A stretch of 64,000 bases of DNA from SG8-38 sp041576815 (GTDB taxonomy: Bacteria > Myxococcota_A > Polyangia > Polyangiales > Houyiibacteriaceae). The notes under the pieces were generated by a model. It worked only from the letters and a program-made list of their open reading frames with translations. It did not search any database and was not told where the DNA came from. The position numbers were made by a program, and so were the translations under genes. Positions 23,654 through 31,599 of the stretch are shown here, piece by piece. The stretch's first letter is position 1, and every line of letters starts with the position of its first letter. The DNA is taken from the NCBI GenBank assembly GCA_041576815.1, contig JBFGKE010000012.1, positions 1-64,000 of the forward strand, in the 5' to 3' direction.

Positions 23654-24729
23654 GCTCGAATCTGCCCCAACCGTTTGTGATCGCGGCGCGCAAGCGGGTT
23701 GCCGAGCTGACCACACGCGGCCATGACGTCGCGGCCTTTGGTCACGCGCTGGCGCACTGGCAGGCCTTCCGCACGAAGCCAACCGATGAAGCGATCGACC
23801 TCGGCGTCGTCGGGTGCTCGGGTAAGCGGCGAAGAGCCGGGGTTGTACGGGATCAAGTTGACCAAGACCCGCGCGAGAGGTCGGCAGAACTCGGCGACGG
23901 CCTTTGCATCGCCAGGGGTGTCGTTGATGCCAGGCAGCAAGCAGTAGTTGACGCCGAGCGCGAAGTTGCGTCTCGGACGATAGGCGACGAGTGCGTCGCG
24001 AAGCTCGGAGAGGTTCGTCCGCCGGTTGATCGGCATGAGCTCACTTCGAAGGCCGTCGTTCGCGGCGTTGAGGCTGATCGACAGGTTGAGCCGCTTGAAG
24101 CCCGCTTGATCGAGAAGGCGAATGCCCTCCACGTGACCGACGGTGCAAACGGTCAAACGTTCCTGTGCGATCGCGAGGCCTCCTTCATCGTTGAGGACAC
24201 GGAGCGCCTGAAGAACGTGTGCGTGGTTGTCGAGCGCTTCGCCCATGCCCATGAAGACGATGTTTCGAATTTCCCAGCCGAGCCGGTGTTTGACCACGAG
24301 AAGCTGCGCGACGATCTCCTCCGCCGTGAGATGACGAAGAAGGCCCATGCGGCCGGTCTCGCAAAACGTGCAGCCCATCTTGCATCCGACCTGGCTCGAA
24401 ACGCACAGCGTGGCTCGCCCACGGCCCATCGGGATCCGGACGGACTCGATCTCCATGCCGTCGTTCAGCCGCAGCACGACCTTCGAGGTCGTGCCAAGGG
24501 CGCCTTCGTCGGATTGGACCCGAACCACCTCGGGGAGCTCGAAGGAGAAGCGCGAACGCCAAGACGCGCAGGATTCGAGCCCGAGCCCGAAGCGTTCAGG
24601 CTCGAAATGCCCCCCGAGCACGACCTGGCGATGAATCCGTCGCGCCACCCCGTAGCCGCGGGGAAGTAGCGCGCGCGCCGCGTCGACCAGCTGCGAGTTG
24701 GTGAGCGCATGAATGGGTTGCTGCGACAT
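23650..24729 (-). CDS. rlmN: 23S rRNA (adenine-C2)-methyltransferase RlmN
   Basis: This 359-aa radical SAM enzyme methylates C2 of A2503 in 23S rRNA and A37 in some tRNAs. All hallmark residues are present: the 4Fe-4S cluster Cys116, Cys120 and Cys123 in CKMGCTFC, the Cys109 in RATLCVSSQVG and the methyl-carrying Cys339 in MAACGQL. MGMGEALDN is the GGE-type motif. The ATG at 24729 fits the family start. Two hotdog thioesterase genes lie immediately upstream on the same strand. Confidence 0.95.
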   Translation of the reverse strand: MSQQPIHALTNSQLVDAARALLPRGYGVARRIHRQVVLGGHFEPERFGLGLESCASWRSRFSFELPEVVRVQSDEGALGTTSKVVLRLNDGMEIESVRIPMGRGRATLCVSSQVGCKMGCTFCETGRMGLLRHLTAEEIVAQLLVVKHRLGWEIRNIVFMGMGEALDNHAHVLQALRVLNDEGGLAIAQERLTVCTVGHVEGIRLLDQAGFKRLNLSISLNAANDGLRSELMPINRRTNLSELRDALVAYRPRRNFALGVNYCLLPGINDTPGDAKAVAEFCRPLARVLVNLIPYNPGSSPLTRAPDDAEVDRFIGWLRAEGLPVRQRVTKGRDVMAACGQLGNPLARRDHKRLGQIRA

Positions 24730-24734
24730 CGCGC

Positions 24735-25172
24735 TCACTCCTGGACCAACAAGAAATGTGCGGTGGCGATCGCGACGGGTCGCTCCTCGTCGTCCTGCCA
24801 TGCGAAAACGCGCACGTTTGCAACGCGGCGTCCATGTCGGGTGAAGACCGCCCTTGCTCGCACGTCTTCGGCGCGGGCGGCCCGGAGATATTCGACCGTG
24901 ATGTTGATCGTCTTCGGTATCGACGTGGTTTCGCCATGCCAAAGCAGCTTGAAGATGGCCGTCGACTCGAGAAATGCGCCGAGCGCACCCCCGTGTAGCG
25001 CAGGGACCGATGCATTCCCGACGAGGTGCTCGGAGAAACGCATTCGGCCAACGATGTCGTCATCGCGCAGCTCCGCCGTGATTCCCATGAACCGCGTGTA
25101 TGGGATCGCCTCTTGAAGGGCAGTGAAGTCACCGGTATTGCGCATGGCAAGCACTGCGTCTCGGAGCCTCAT
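24735..25172 (-). CDS. PaaI-type hotdog thioesterase (1)
   Basis: The 145-aa protein is a single hotdog domain of the PaaI/YigI group, which hydrolyses acyl- or aryl-CoA esters. VPALHGGALGAFLESTAIFK is the HGG motif helix and TINITVEYLRAARAEDV is the central strand. Its start overlaps the stop of the second hotdog gene by four bases, and rlmN follows after five. The two proteins probably arose by duplication and may form a heteromer; the substrate is unknown. Confidence 0.85.
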   Translation of the reverse strand: MRLRDAVLAMRNTGDFTALQEAIPYTRFMGITAELRDDDIVGRMRFSEHLVGNASVPALHGGALGAFLESTAIFKLLWHGETTSIPKTINITVEYLRAARAEDVRARAVFTRHGRRVANVRVFAWQDDEERPVAIATAHFLLVQE

Positions 25173-25648
25173 TCTGAGCCACCTTCCTCGCCCTCGCGAC
25201 GGCCTTCCCGGAAGACGACGAACGTGCCAGATGCCGTCGCGATCGGGCTAGCTACGTCGCCGTGATGCGCAGACGCCCGCACGAATGCGACGTGGCGCGT
25301 CACTTTGTAGCAGTGTGCTTCGCAGATGACCTCCTGATACGGAAGCGCCGCGCGTACGTAGTCGATGCGGAGGTCGAGGGTGGCAATCCGCCGTGGCGCG
25401 ACCAGTGAGAGGATGACGGCACCGCCGCACGTCGCATCGATTAGGCTCGTGATGCATCCGCCGTGAAGCACGCCGGTCTCGGGATTGCCCACGAGGTCTT
25501 CGCGATATGGGAGCGCGAGGGAGAGCACCTCGGGCTTGTAGTCGACGACTCTGAGGTTCAGCGATTGGTTGTGGGGGACCGCCCCGACGTAGCGCCCTTC
25601 GAGGCGCCGCCGGACCTCGTCCTTCTGCGGGAGAAATGAGTCCGTCAT
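25169..25648 (-). CDS. PaaI-type hotdog thioesterase (2)
   Basis: This 159-aa hotdog protein shows TGVLHGGCITSLIDATCGGAV, the PaaI-type catalytic helix with HGG and an Asp in LIDAT at the position of the general base, followed by TLDLRIDYVRAALPYQEV. Unlike its neighbour it has the usual acidic residue in the helix, so it is the likelier active enzyme. It begins four bases after the PIN-like gene and overlaps the first hotdog gene as ATGA. Confidence 0.87.
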   Translation of the reverse strand: MTDSFLPQKDEVRRRLEGRYVGAVPHNQSLNLRVVDYKPEVLSLALPYREDLVGNPETGVLHGGCITSLIDATCGGAVILSLVAPRRIATLDLRIDYVRAALPYQEVICEAHCYKVTRHVAFVRASAHHGDVASPIATASGTFVVFREGRREGEEGGSE

Positions 25649-25651
25649 CGG

Positions 25652-26065
25652 CTATGGCCGCGGCGGGGGCGGTGGAACGGCCTGCTCGGCGAGCCAGCGA
25701 TTGGACGAAACGAACTCCACCCCGCGGGTGCCTTTGGACGCGAGAAGATCGGGATGGTCGGTGAGCACCCGGCCGACGCCGGCTGCCCCGGCAAGCGACT
25801 CCAGCGCCTCCGCCCAGTCCTCGATGAAGAACTCCTTCGTGTCCACCACGTCGACGAGCCCGCGAATCGTCGCCATTTGCTGGGCGACCGCATCGTCTTT
25901 GAATTCGGGGAGCGCGTGCAGCATGGACTCGACGCGCTCCATGACCCACACCGATGTCTTCGGCTTGGTCGGTGCACCAAAGGCTCGGCGGATCGCATGC
26001 TCTGGAGGCGAACCGAGTGCCACGGAAGCGTTGACGTAGATATCGGGTGCCAAAACGACGTCCAT
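25652..26065 (-). CDS. PIN-like domain protein
   Basis: This 137-aa protein resembles a PIN nuclease domain: an N-terminal acidic position in VVLAPDIYVNASVAL and a C-terminal VLTDHPDLLA that fits the last acidic motif, with Asp/Glu residues between (VDTKEFFIEDW). No antitoxin gene accompanies it, so a VapC toxin role is doubtful; it could be a chromosomal PIN protein of another kind. It ends in a Pro-rich tail. Confidence 0.55.
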   Translation of the reverse strand: MDVVLAPDIYVNASVALGSPPEHAIRRAFGAPTKPKTSVWVMERVESMLHALPEFKDDAVAQQMATIRGLVDVVDTKEFFIEDWAEALESLAGAAGVGRVLTDHPDLLASKGTRGVEFVSSNRWLAEQAVPPPPPRP

Positions 26066-26128
26066 GCCCGAACTCTAACACGAGGCCTCGTTGCTTGACA
26101 TCGTTCTGGCCAGCGGTACGCGTCGACT

Positions 26129-27148
26129 ATGAAGGCTGTCTGGATTTCGAAGTACGGAAAGCCCGACGTTCTCGAAGTTCGCGAGGCGGCCGACCCGGCT
26201 CCAGGTCCGGGTGAGGTCCGGATTCGCGTGCACGCGTCCGGGATCAATTTTGCCGAGATCATGGCACGCCAAGGGCTCTATCAGGATGCCCCACCCCCCC
26301 CGATGGTCATGGGGTACGAAGTTGCCGGCGTCATCGATGCAGTCGGCGAAGATGTCGGCGAACGCAAAGAGGGTCAACGCGTTCTTGCGACGACGCGCTT
26401 CGGTGGTTACGCGGACACCGTCTGCGTCGATGCATCACAGACGTACGCGTTGCCCGAAAACATGACTTTCGAGGAGGGCGCCGCCCTTCCCGTGACCTAT
26501 CTCACGGCGTACCACATGCTGTTCAACGTGTGTCGCGTTCGATCCGGTGACCACGTGCTCATCCACCAGGCTGCGGGCGGCGTCGGCACCGCGGCGAGCC
26601 AGCTCTGCCGCTCGGTCGGCGGGGTCACGACCTATGGAACGGCGTCGAAAGCGAAGCACGACTACGTTCGAAGCAACGGGTGCGACCACCCGATCGATTA
26701 CCACTCGGTCGACTACTCGGAAGAGATTCGGAAGATGACGAACGGCCGGGGCGTTCATGTGGTCCTCGATGCACTCGGCGGAGACGATTGGAAGAAAGGG
26801 TTCGCGCTTCTTCGTCCAGGCGGCCTGCTGGTGCCGTTTGGCTGGGCGAACATGGCAAAGTTCGGAAAACGCAAGATGACTCACGTCGTCGGGCAGCTCG
26901 CCCACACGCCGTGGTGGACACCGATGAGGCTCATGCACGAAAACAAGGGGGTGGCGGGCGTGAACATGGGACGCCTCTGGGATGAAAAAAAGATGATGCA
27001 AGAGGCGTTCGGGTCCCTCATGGCGTTCTACGAACGGGGGCAAATCAAACCACACATCGACCGCTCCTTCCCGATGGCGCATGCGGCCGAAGCACACGCC
27101 TACATCGAGGCCGGCCGGAACGTCGGCAAAGTGCTGCTCACTCCATGA
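26129..27148 (+). CDS. NADPH:quinone-oxidoreductase-type enzyme (VAT-1-like MDR)
   Basis: The 339-aa protein is a zinc-free medium-chain reductase: GINFAEIMARQGLY and GYEVAGVIDAVG in the GroES-like part, AAGGVGTAASQL for NADPH, and a VAT-1-type C-terminal loop (AKFGKRKMTHVVGQLAHTPW). It lacks zinc-binding Cys. The substrate is unknown, probably a quinone or enone. Its stop overlaps the start of the phosphatase gene by four bases, so three genes are coupled here. A detoxification role beside a deglycation pair is plausible. Confidence 0.85.
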   Translation: MKAVWISKYGKPDVLEVREAADPAPGPGEVRIRVHASGINFAEIMARQGLYQDAPPPPMVMGYEVAGVIDAVGEDVGERKEGQRVLATTRFGGYADTVCVDASQTYALPENMTFEEGAALPVTYLTAYHMLFNVCRVRSGDHVLIHQAAGGVGTAASQLCRSVGGVTTYGTASKAKHDYVRSNGCDHPIDYHSVDYSEEIRKMTNGRGVHVVLDALGGDDWKKGFALLRPGGLLVPFGWANMAKFGKRKMTHVVGQLAHTPWWTPMRLMHENKGVAGVNMGRLWDEKKMMQEAFGSLMAFYERGQIKPHIDRSFPMAHAAEAHAYIEAGRNVGKVLLTP

Positions 27149-27633
27149 CCATGACCGTCCGTATCTGCTTCGTGTGCCTGGGAAACATCTGCCGGTCGCC
27201 GACCGCCGAGGGCGCGATGCGAAAGCTTCTCGAAGACGAGCAGCTGACTGGCCAGATCGAGATCGACAGTGCGGGTACGGGCGCATGGCACGTCGGAGAG
27301 CCGCCGGATGCTCGCGCGACGGCAGCAGCCAAACGGCGTGGGATTGCGATCGGTGGCCGGGCCCGCCGTGTGACCGCGGAGGACTTCGCGCGCTTCGACT
27401 ACATCGTGGCGATGGATCGATCGAACCGGCAAAACCTCCTCCGCCTCGCGCCCGACGATGCCAGCAAGCGAAAGGTCGAGCTGTTTCGAAACTACGATGC
27501 CGATTCGCCGCGCGACGCCGAGGTGCCGGACCCCTACTACGGCGACGGGAACGGTTTCGAGACGGTCCTCGACATTTGTGAAGCGGCGTGCCGCGGGCTG
27601 CTTCGGCACGTGCGCGACAACCACTCGCCATGA
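27145..27633 (+). CDS. Low-molecular-weight protein-tyrosine-phosphatase family protein
   Basis: The 162-aa protein shows the P-loop V-C-L-G-N-I-C-R-S with nucleophile Cys11 and Arg17 (CX5R), and the late acid loop DPYYGD. It is a complete LMW-PTP. It is coupled by ATGA to the fructosamine-kinase-type gene. In other bacteria LMW-PTP homologues placed next to such kinases were reported to act as phosphatases on ribulosamine/erythrulosamine 5-phosphates rather than on protein phosphotyrosine. That role is likely here but inferred. Confidence 0.9.
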   Translation: MTMTVRICFVCLGNICRSPTAEGAMRKLLEDEQLTGQIEIDSAGTGAWHVGEPPDARATAAAKRRGIAIGGRARRVTAEDFARFDYIVAMDRSNRQNLLRLAPDDASKRKVELFRNYDADSPRDAEVPDPYYGDGNGFETVLDICEAACRGLLRHVRDNHSP

Positions 27634-28490
27634 CCCCCGAGCTCCGCGCAGCGCTCGAGCAACGACTCGATGCCAAAATCGTCCGCGTCGCGCGGCTTTC
27701 GGGCGGGGACATCAACGAAGCGTTCGAGGTTTCTCTACCGGACGGCGGCGCGGTCTTCGTCAAGACCCATCCCCGGCCGCCGGCCGGCATGTTCGAGGCA
27801 GAGGCGCGAGGCCTTTGCTGGCTCGCTGAAGCCGACGCAATTCGGGTCCCCAAAGTGCTGGCCGTGTCGGACGCGGGCCCTTGCTTTCTCGTGCTCGAGC
27901 TCCTGACTCCTTCGCGCCGATGCGCGGGCTTCGACGAGCGGCTCGGACGCGCGCTGGCCGCCCTCCACGCCTTCGGCGCCCCTCAGTTCGGGCTCGATCA
28001 CGACAACTTCATCGGGCGCCTGCCGCAGTCGAACGCCCCCGCTTCAGACTGGGCTTCGTTCTTTTGGACATCGAGGCTCGAGCCGCAGCTTCGTCTTGCT
28101 TCCGATCGCGGTCTGATCGACACGGCAACGCGCGCTAGGTTCGATGCGCTTCGTTCGGTGCTTCCCGATATCGTGGGCCCTGACGAACCGCCCGCCCGAC
28201 TGCACGGAGACCTCTGGGGCGGAAACCTCCACGTCGGCGAGGACGGGGCGCCGTGCTTGATCGATCCGGCGGTTTACGGGGGGCATCGTGAAATCGACCT
28301 CGCGATGATGAGGCTCTTCGGCGGGTTCGGCGATCGCGTGTTCGAAGCTTACGAAGAAGCTTCACCGCTTTCGCCCGGTGCGAGCGAGCGCGTCTCGCTC
28401 TACCAGCTCTATCCGCTCTTGGTGCACGTCAACTTGTTTGGCGGGACGTACGTCGGCTCCGTGAAGCGCGCGCTATCGAACTACACGTGA
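27630..28490 (+). CDS. Fructosamine/ribulosamine 3-kinase family protein
   Basis: This 286-aa kinase of the Fn3K family phosphorylates sugars attached to protein lysines so that they fall off (deglycation). Lys45 in VFVKT, HGDLWGGNL (192-200) with the catalytic Asp, and LIDPAVYGGHREIDLAMM (210-228) are the family motifs. The ATG at 27630 overlaps the phosphatase stop; the longer frame starts inside that gene. Bacterial members of this family often prefer ribulosamines or erythrulosamines. Confidence 0.92.
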   Translation: MTPELRAALEQRLDAKIVRVARLSGGDINEAFEVSLPDGGAVFVKTHPRPPAGMFEAEARGLCWLAEADAIRVPKVLAVSDAGPCFLVLELLTPSRRCAGFDERLGRALAALHAFGAPQFGLDHDNFIGRLPQSNAPASDWASFFWTSRLEPQLRLASDRGLIDTATRARFDALRSVLPDIVGPDEPPARLHGDLWGGNLHVGEDGAPCLIDPAVYGGHREIDLAMMRLFGGFGDRVFEAYEEASPLSPGASERVSLYQLYPLLVHVNLFGGTYVGSVKRALSNYT

Positions 28491-28533
28491 CCAAACCCTT
28501 GACAGCGACGGCAGGCGGAACCAGGAACGCAGG

Positions 28534-28950
28534 ATGACCAGCGCGAGTGGAGATGTGGAAATCGGCAAGCGCGATGCGATTTTGCTCATCGATCATGGAA
28601 GCCGTCGGCGTCAGGCCAACGCGTTGCTCGAGGAAGTCGTCGCGCTCGTTCGACAGAGGCTTGGCGCTGCGAGCATCGTCGAACCGGCGCACATGGAGAT
28701 CGCGGAGCCGACGATCGCGCAGGGCTTTGCTCGATGTGTCGAGCAGGGCGCAAGCCGGGTCGTCGTCCACCCTTTCATGCTGGCCCCTGGACGGCACGTC
28801 AGCGAGGACCTGCCGCGCATCGTGCAGGAGTGTGCGGCGGCTCACGATGGCGTCACCTTCATCATGGCCGCGCCACTCGGCAGTCACACCGGCGTCATCG
28901 AAGCGGTCGTCGACCGGTGCCTCGCGGCGCTCACGTCGCAAAGCGCCTAG
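28534..28950 (+). CDS. Sirohydrochlorin chelatase-like protein (small CbiX/SirB type)
   Basis: The 138-aa protein has the single-domain CbiX signature: LLIDHGSRR (His near residue 20) and VVVHPFMLAPGRHVSEDLPRI with the second His motif. Such proteins insert Fe or Co into sirohydrochlorin for siroheme or cobalamin. No other tetrapyrrole genes are near. It follows the kinase by 43 bases and its TAG is shared with the stop of the facing oxidoreductase gene. Confidence 0.85.
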   Translation: MTSASGDVEIGKRDAILLIDHGSRRRQANALLEEVVALVRQRLGAASIVEPAHMEIAEPTIAQGFARCVEQGASRVVVHPFMLAPGRHVSEDLPRIVQECAAAHDGVTFIMAAPLGSHTGVIEAVVDRCLAALTSQSA

Positions 28951-29921
28951 GGGAGCAACACCAACTTGCCGGTGGTCTTTCTCGAGCCGAGGGCGTCGAG
29001 CGCCTTGGCGGCATCTTCCAGCGGGTAGGTGGCCGAAACGACGGGGGAAATCTTGCCTTCAGCGTACAGGCGAGAGATCGCTTTTTGGGCGTCTCTCAGA
29101 ACCTCGGGGTCCTTTTCGAAGTAGAGCCCCCAATGAAGGCCGACCAGCGAGAAATTCTTGACCAGCACCCGACTCATCTCCGCCGTTGGGATCCTCCCGC
29201 TGGCGAAACCGATCACCAAAATTCTTCCTTCGAAGGCGATGCACTTCATCGAAAGATCGAAGGTGTCACCTCCAACCGGATCGTAAATCACATCGGCGCC
29301 TCGCCCATCGGTGAGCTCTTTGACGCGCTCGACCCAGTCCTCTTCGCGATAGTTGATCGTCGCAGCCGCTCCGCTTCGTTTGACGAGCTCGAGCTTGTCG
29401 GGCGCGCCGGCAGTTCCGATCACACGCGCGCCGAGCGCGACGCCGATTTGCACGGCTGCGAGACCGACCCCTCCGGCGGCAGCGTGAACCAAGAGGGTTT
29501 CGCCCTTCCCGAGCTTGGCCCGATGCACTAGACCCACGTACGAAGTCTGGTACACGAGCCCGAGCGCAGCGGCGTGCTCGAACGACATGCTCTCGGGGAT
29601 CGGGAACACGCGCTCTTCGGGCGCCGCGAGCACCGAGGCAAAACCACCGAAGGGTAACAACGCGCTCACGCGATCGCCGACCTGGAATCCAACGACGCTG
29701 CTTCCGACGGCGCGCACGGTTCCCGAAACCTCGGCCCCGGGGGCAAAGGGAAGATCGGGGCGGACTTGGTACTTCCCCTGCGTGATGAGAATGTCGAAGA
29801 AGTTGCAGCCGGCCGCGCGAACGTCGATGACGACTTCGCGAGGGCCGGGAACGATGTCGGCCAAGTCCTCGCGCTGAAGCGCGGCTGGGCCCTCGAGCTC
29901 ACGCACGACCATCCGGTACAT
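28947..29921 (-). CDS. NADPH:quinone oxidoreductase (MDR family)
   Basis: The 324-aa zinc-free medium-chain reductase has CNFFDILITQGKY, GAEVSGTVRAVG, AAAGGVGLAAVQIG for NADPH binding and VIYDPVGGDTFD. It is similar to the QOR/NADPH:quinone reductase subgroup; the product of the coupled gene at 26129 is a distinct relative. The start at 29921 (MYRMVVREL) is preferred; the open frame to 30026 has no clear start signal. It diverges from the HEAT-repeat gene. Confidence 0.88.
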   Translation of the reverse strand: MYRMVVRELEGPAALQREDLADIVPGPREVVIDVRAAGCNFFDILITQGKYQVRPDLPFAPGAEVSGTVRAVGSSVVGFQVGDRVSALLPFGGFASVLAAPEERVFPIPESMSFEHAAALGLVYQTSYVGLVHRAKLGKGETLLVHAAAGGVGLAAVQIGVALGARVIGTAGAPDKLELVKRSGAAATINYREEDWVERVKELTDGRGADVIYDPVGGDTFDLSMKCIAFEGRILVIGFASGRIPTAEMSRVLVKNFSLVGLHWGLYFEKDPEVLRDAQKAISRLYAEGKISPVVSATYPLEDAAKALDALGSRKTTGKLVLLP

Positions 29922-30140
29922 GGGTGGGCAGTTTGGCGCCAAAAACGGGCTACGACTACTCGGTCGCACCAAAAACGCCGCTGTCCTGGTATAACCGTCC
30001 TGGTGGTCGGGCAGAGGAGAAAGCACCCGCTACCCGCGGGGGTCCTTCCGTCGGGTTATGGGGACAGCGCCGAAGACGCGGGCTCACGGGTCCGACCAAG
30101 AGCGCCGGCGCCAACCGAAGATGCTTCAGGCACGCAGGAA

Positions 30141-31013
30141 GTGAGCGCGCCGACGCCGGCGGAGCGCGCACGCATGCTAGCCGACGAGCTCGTCGCGCTC
30201 GGCCCTCGCGAGGTGGCTCCGATCGTCCGGCGTCTGCTGCCGCTCGGGAACTTCGCGCTCGAAGAAGTCGCCGAACGATTTCCGGGGCCGCTCTGGCGCC
30301 CTTCCCTGGCCACCGACTCGAGGCTCCCACGACCGGAAGAGCTTTCGGCGTGCGCCGCGGCGTTGGTCACCTTTGGAAGCGAAGGCGTGCCCTATCTCCA
30401 GAGGTTGATGCGCCACGGCAGCCCGCACGTTCGCTATTACGCGACGATCGTTTGCGCCAGCTTTGCAAGCAATCGTCTGATCGAACCCCTCATGCAGGTT
30501 GCCTTGGACGAGGACCGCGAGTGCCGGCGCGTCGCGCTCCATCTGCTGAGCGCCTATCAGCACGAACCCGTCTATCGAAGCGCGCTTGCCGAGGTTCGCC
30601 GGCATGCGGCAGACCCTTCCCAGCCACTTCCGTCGAGGCGACGCGCGATCTCTGCGCTGACGCAGCTTCGCGACGACGCGTCGGCGGCGCTTTTCGTCGA
30701 CCTGTTGGGAGACTCCGACCGCGGTATCGCCACGGCGTCGCGCGTGGGGCTGAGGGTGCTGACCGCCCACGATTTCGGCTTTTCACGGGGGCTTTGGCTG
30801 CGCTGGCTGTCGGAGCGCGGTCACGAGATTCGCATTCAGTGGCTGATCGAGGGCCTGGGTGACAGTCGCGCCAACATTCGGTTGCTTGCATCGCGGGAGC
30901 TCTGGCGTCTGACTCGCCTGCTGCAGCCGTTGTCCGAGACCGCGGGCCGCGAGGAGTTCGTCGAGGCGCAGCGACACTACCAGCGCTGGTGGGCCAAGAG
31001 CCATCCGGGCTAG
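30141..31013 (+). CDS. HEAT-repeat protein (paralogue A)
   Basis: About 290 aa of HEAT-like helical repeats: LVTFGSEGVPYLQRLM, HVRYYATIVCASFASNRLIEPLMQ, VALHLLSAYQHEP, RRRAISALTQLRDDASAALFVDLL and a C-terminal WLRWLSERGHEIRIQWLIEGLGDSR ending in RHYQRWWAKS. It is clearly paralogous to the HEAT protein ending at 34020 (same order of repeats, same ending). GTG 30141 is a compromise start; GTG 30003 would add a Pro-rich linker and ATG 30174 is next. It converges on the HAD gene with a shared CTAG. The function is unknown. Confidence 0.7.
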   Translation: MSAPTPAERARMLADELVALGPREVAPIVRRLLPLGNFALEEVAERFPGPLWRPSLATDSRLPRPEELSACAAALVTFGSEGVPYLQRLMRHGSPHVRYYATIVCASFASNRLIEPLMQVALDEDRECRRVALHLLSAYQHEPVYRSALAEVRRHAADPSQPLPSRRRAISALTQLRDDASAALFVDLLGDSDRGIATASRVGLRVLTAHDFGFSRGLWLRWLSERGHEIRIQWLIEGLGDSRANIRLLASRELWRLTRLLQPLSETAGREEFVEAQRHYQRWWAKSHPG

Positions 31014-31597
31014 GCGATCAGCCCAACCTTTTCCAACGATTCGCGAAGGGCTTCGACACCTTCGAACTGCACGGCATGGATACCGCTTTGACGTGCGGCT
31101 TCGCAGTTGCTCTTTCTGTCGTCGACGAACACGCATCGCTCTGCGGGCGCTCCCAGCTCGCGCAAGACGTTCGCGTATGCCTCGGGGGCGGGTTTCCGAA
31201 ACCCCGTTCGGCAAGATACGAAGCTCCAATCGAGGAAACGCGACAAACGGAGTCGCTCTTCGATGAGCTGGTACCACACCGGGTAGTTCGAAAATGCATG
31301 CATCGTCGTGCCGGCGTCGCGCAGGCCCGAGAGCAGGTCTTCGGCCCCAGGCAGCCAACGGTACGAGCCCCGAACCTCGTCGATGAATCCTCGACGATCG
31401 AAGTCGCGACCGTCGGCAAAGAAGCTCTCGAGAAATTCTTCCTCAGAAAGCTGGCCCAGCTCGAACCGCACCCAAGCACTCGGATGCTTGGCTGCGAGGA
31501 GCTCTTCGAAGGTCATCCCGAAGAAACTCGGCATCTCTTGGAAAAACGGGTCGTGGACGAGAGTTCCCATCACGTCCCAGAGCAGAATCGGCGACAT
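31010..31597 (-). CDS. HAD-superfamily hydrolase
   Basis: The 195-aa HAD protein starts LLWDVMGTLV: the nucleophile Asp is present but the usual second Asp (DxD) is Met, as in some plant and bacterial HADs. The other motifs are intact: HAFSN (motif II), RKPAPEAY (motif III Lys) and CVFVDDRKSN (motif IV). Substrate unknown, and loss of the acid/base may change activity. It starts two bases after the stop of the membrane regulator, so it is likely co-transcribed with it. Confidence 0.82.
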   Translation of the reverse strand: MSPILLWDVMGTLVHDPFFQEMPSFFGMTFEELLAAKHPSAWVRFELGQLSEEEFLESFFADGRDFDRRGFIDEVRGSYRWLPGAEDLLSGLRDAGTTMHAFSNYPVWYQLIEERLRLSRFLDWSFVSCRTGFRKPAPEAYANVLRELGAPAERCVFVDDRKSNCEAARQSGIHAVQFEGVEALRESLEKVGLIA

Positions 31598-31599
31598 CG

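Noticed and set aside
25652..26065. VapC toxin of a toxin-antitoxin pair
   Set aside because: No antitoxin gene lies next to it; neighbours are thioesterases and an oxidoreductase in unrelated units.
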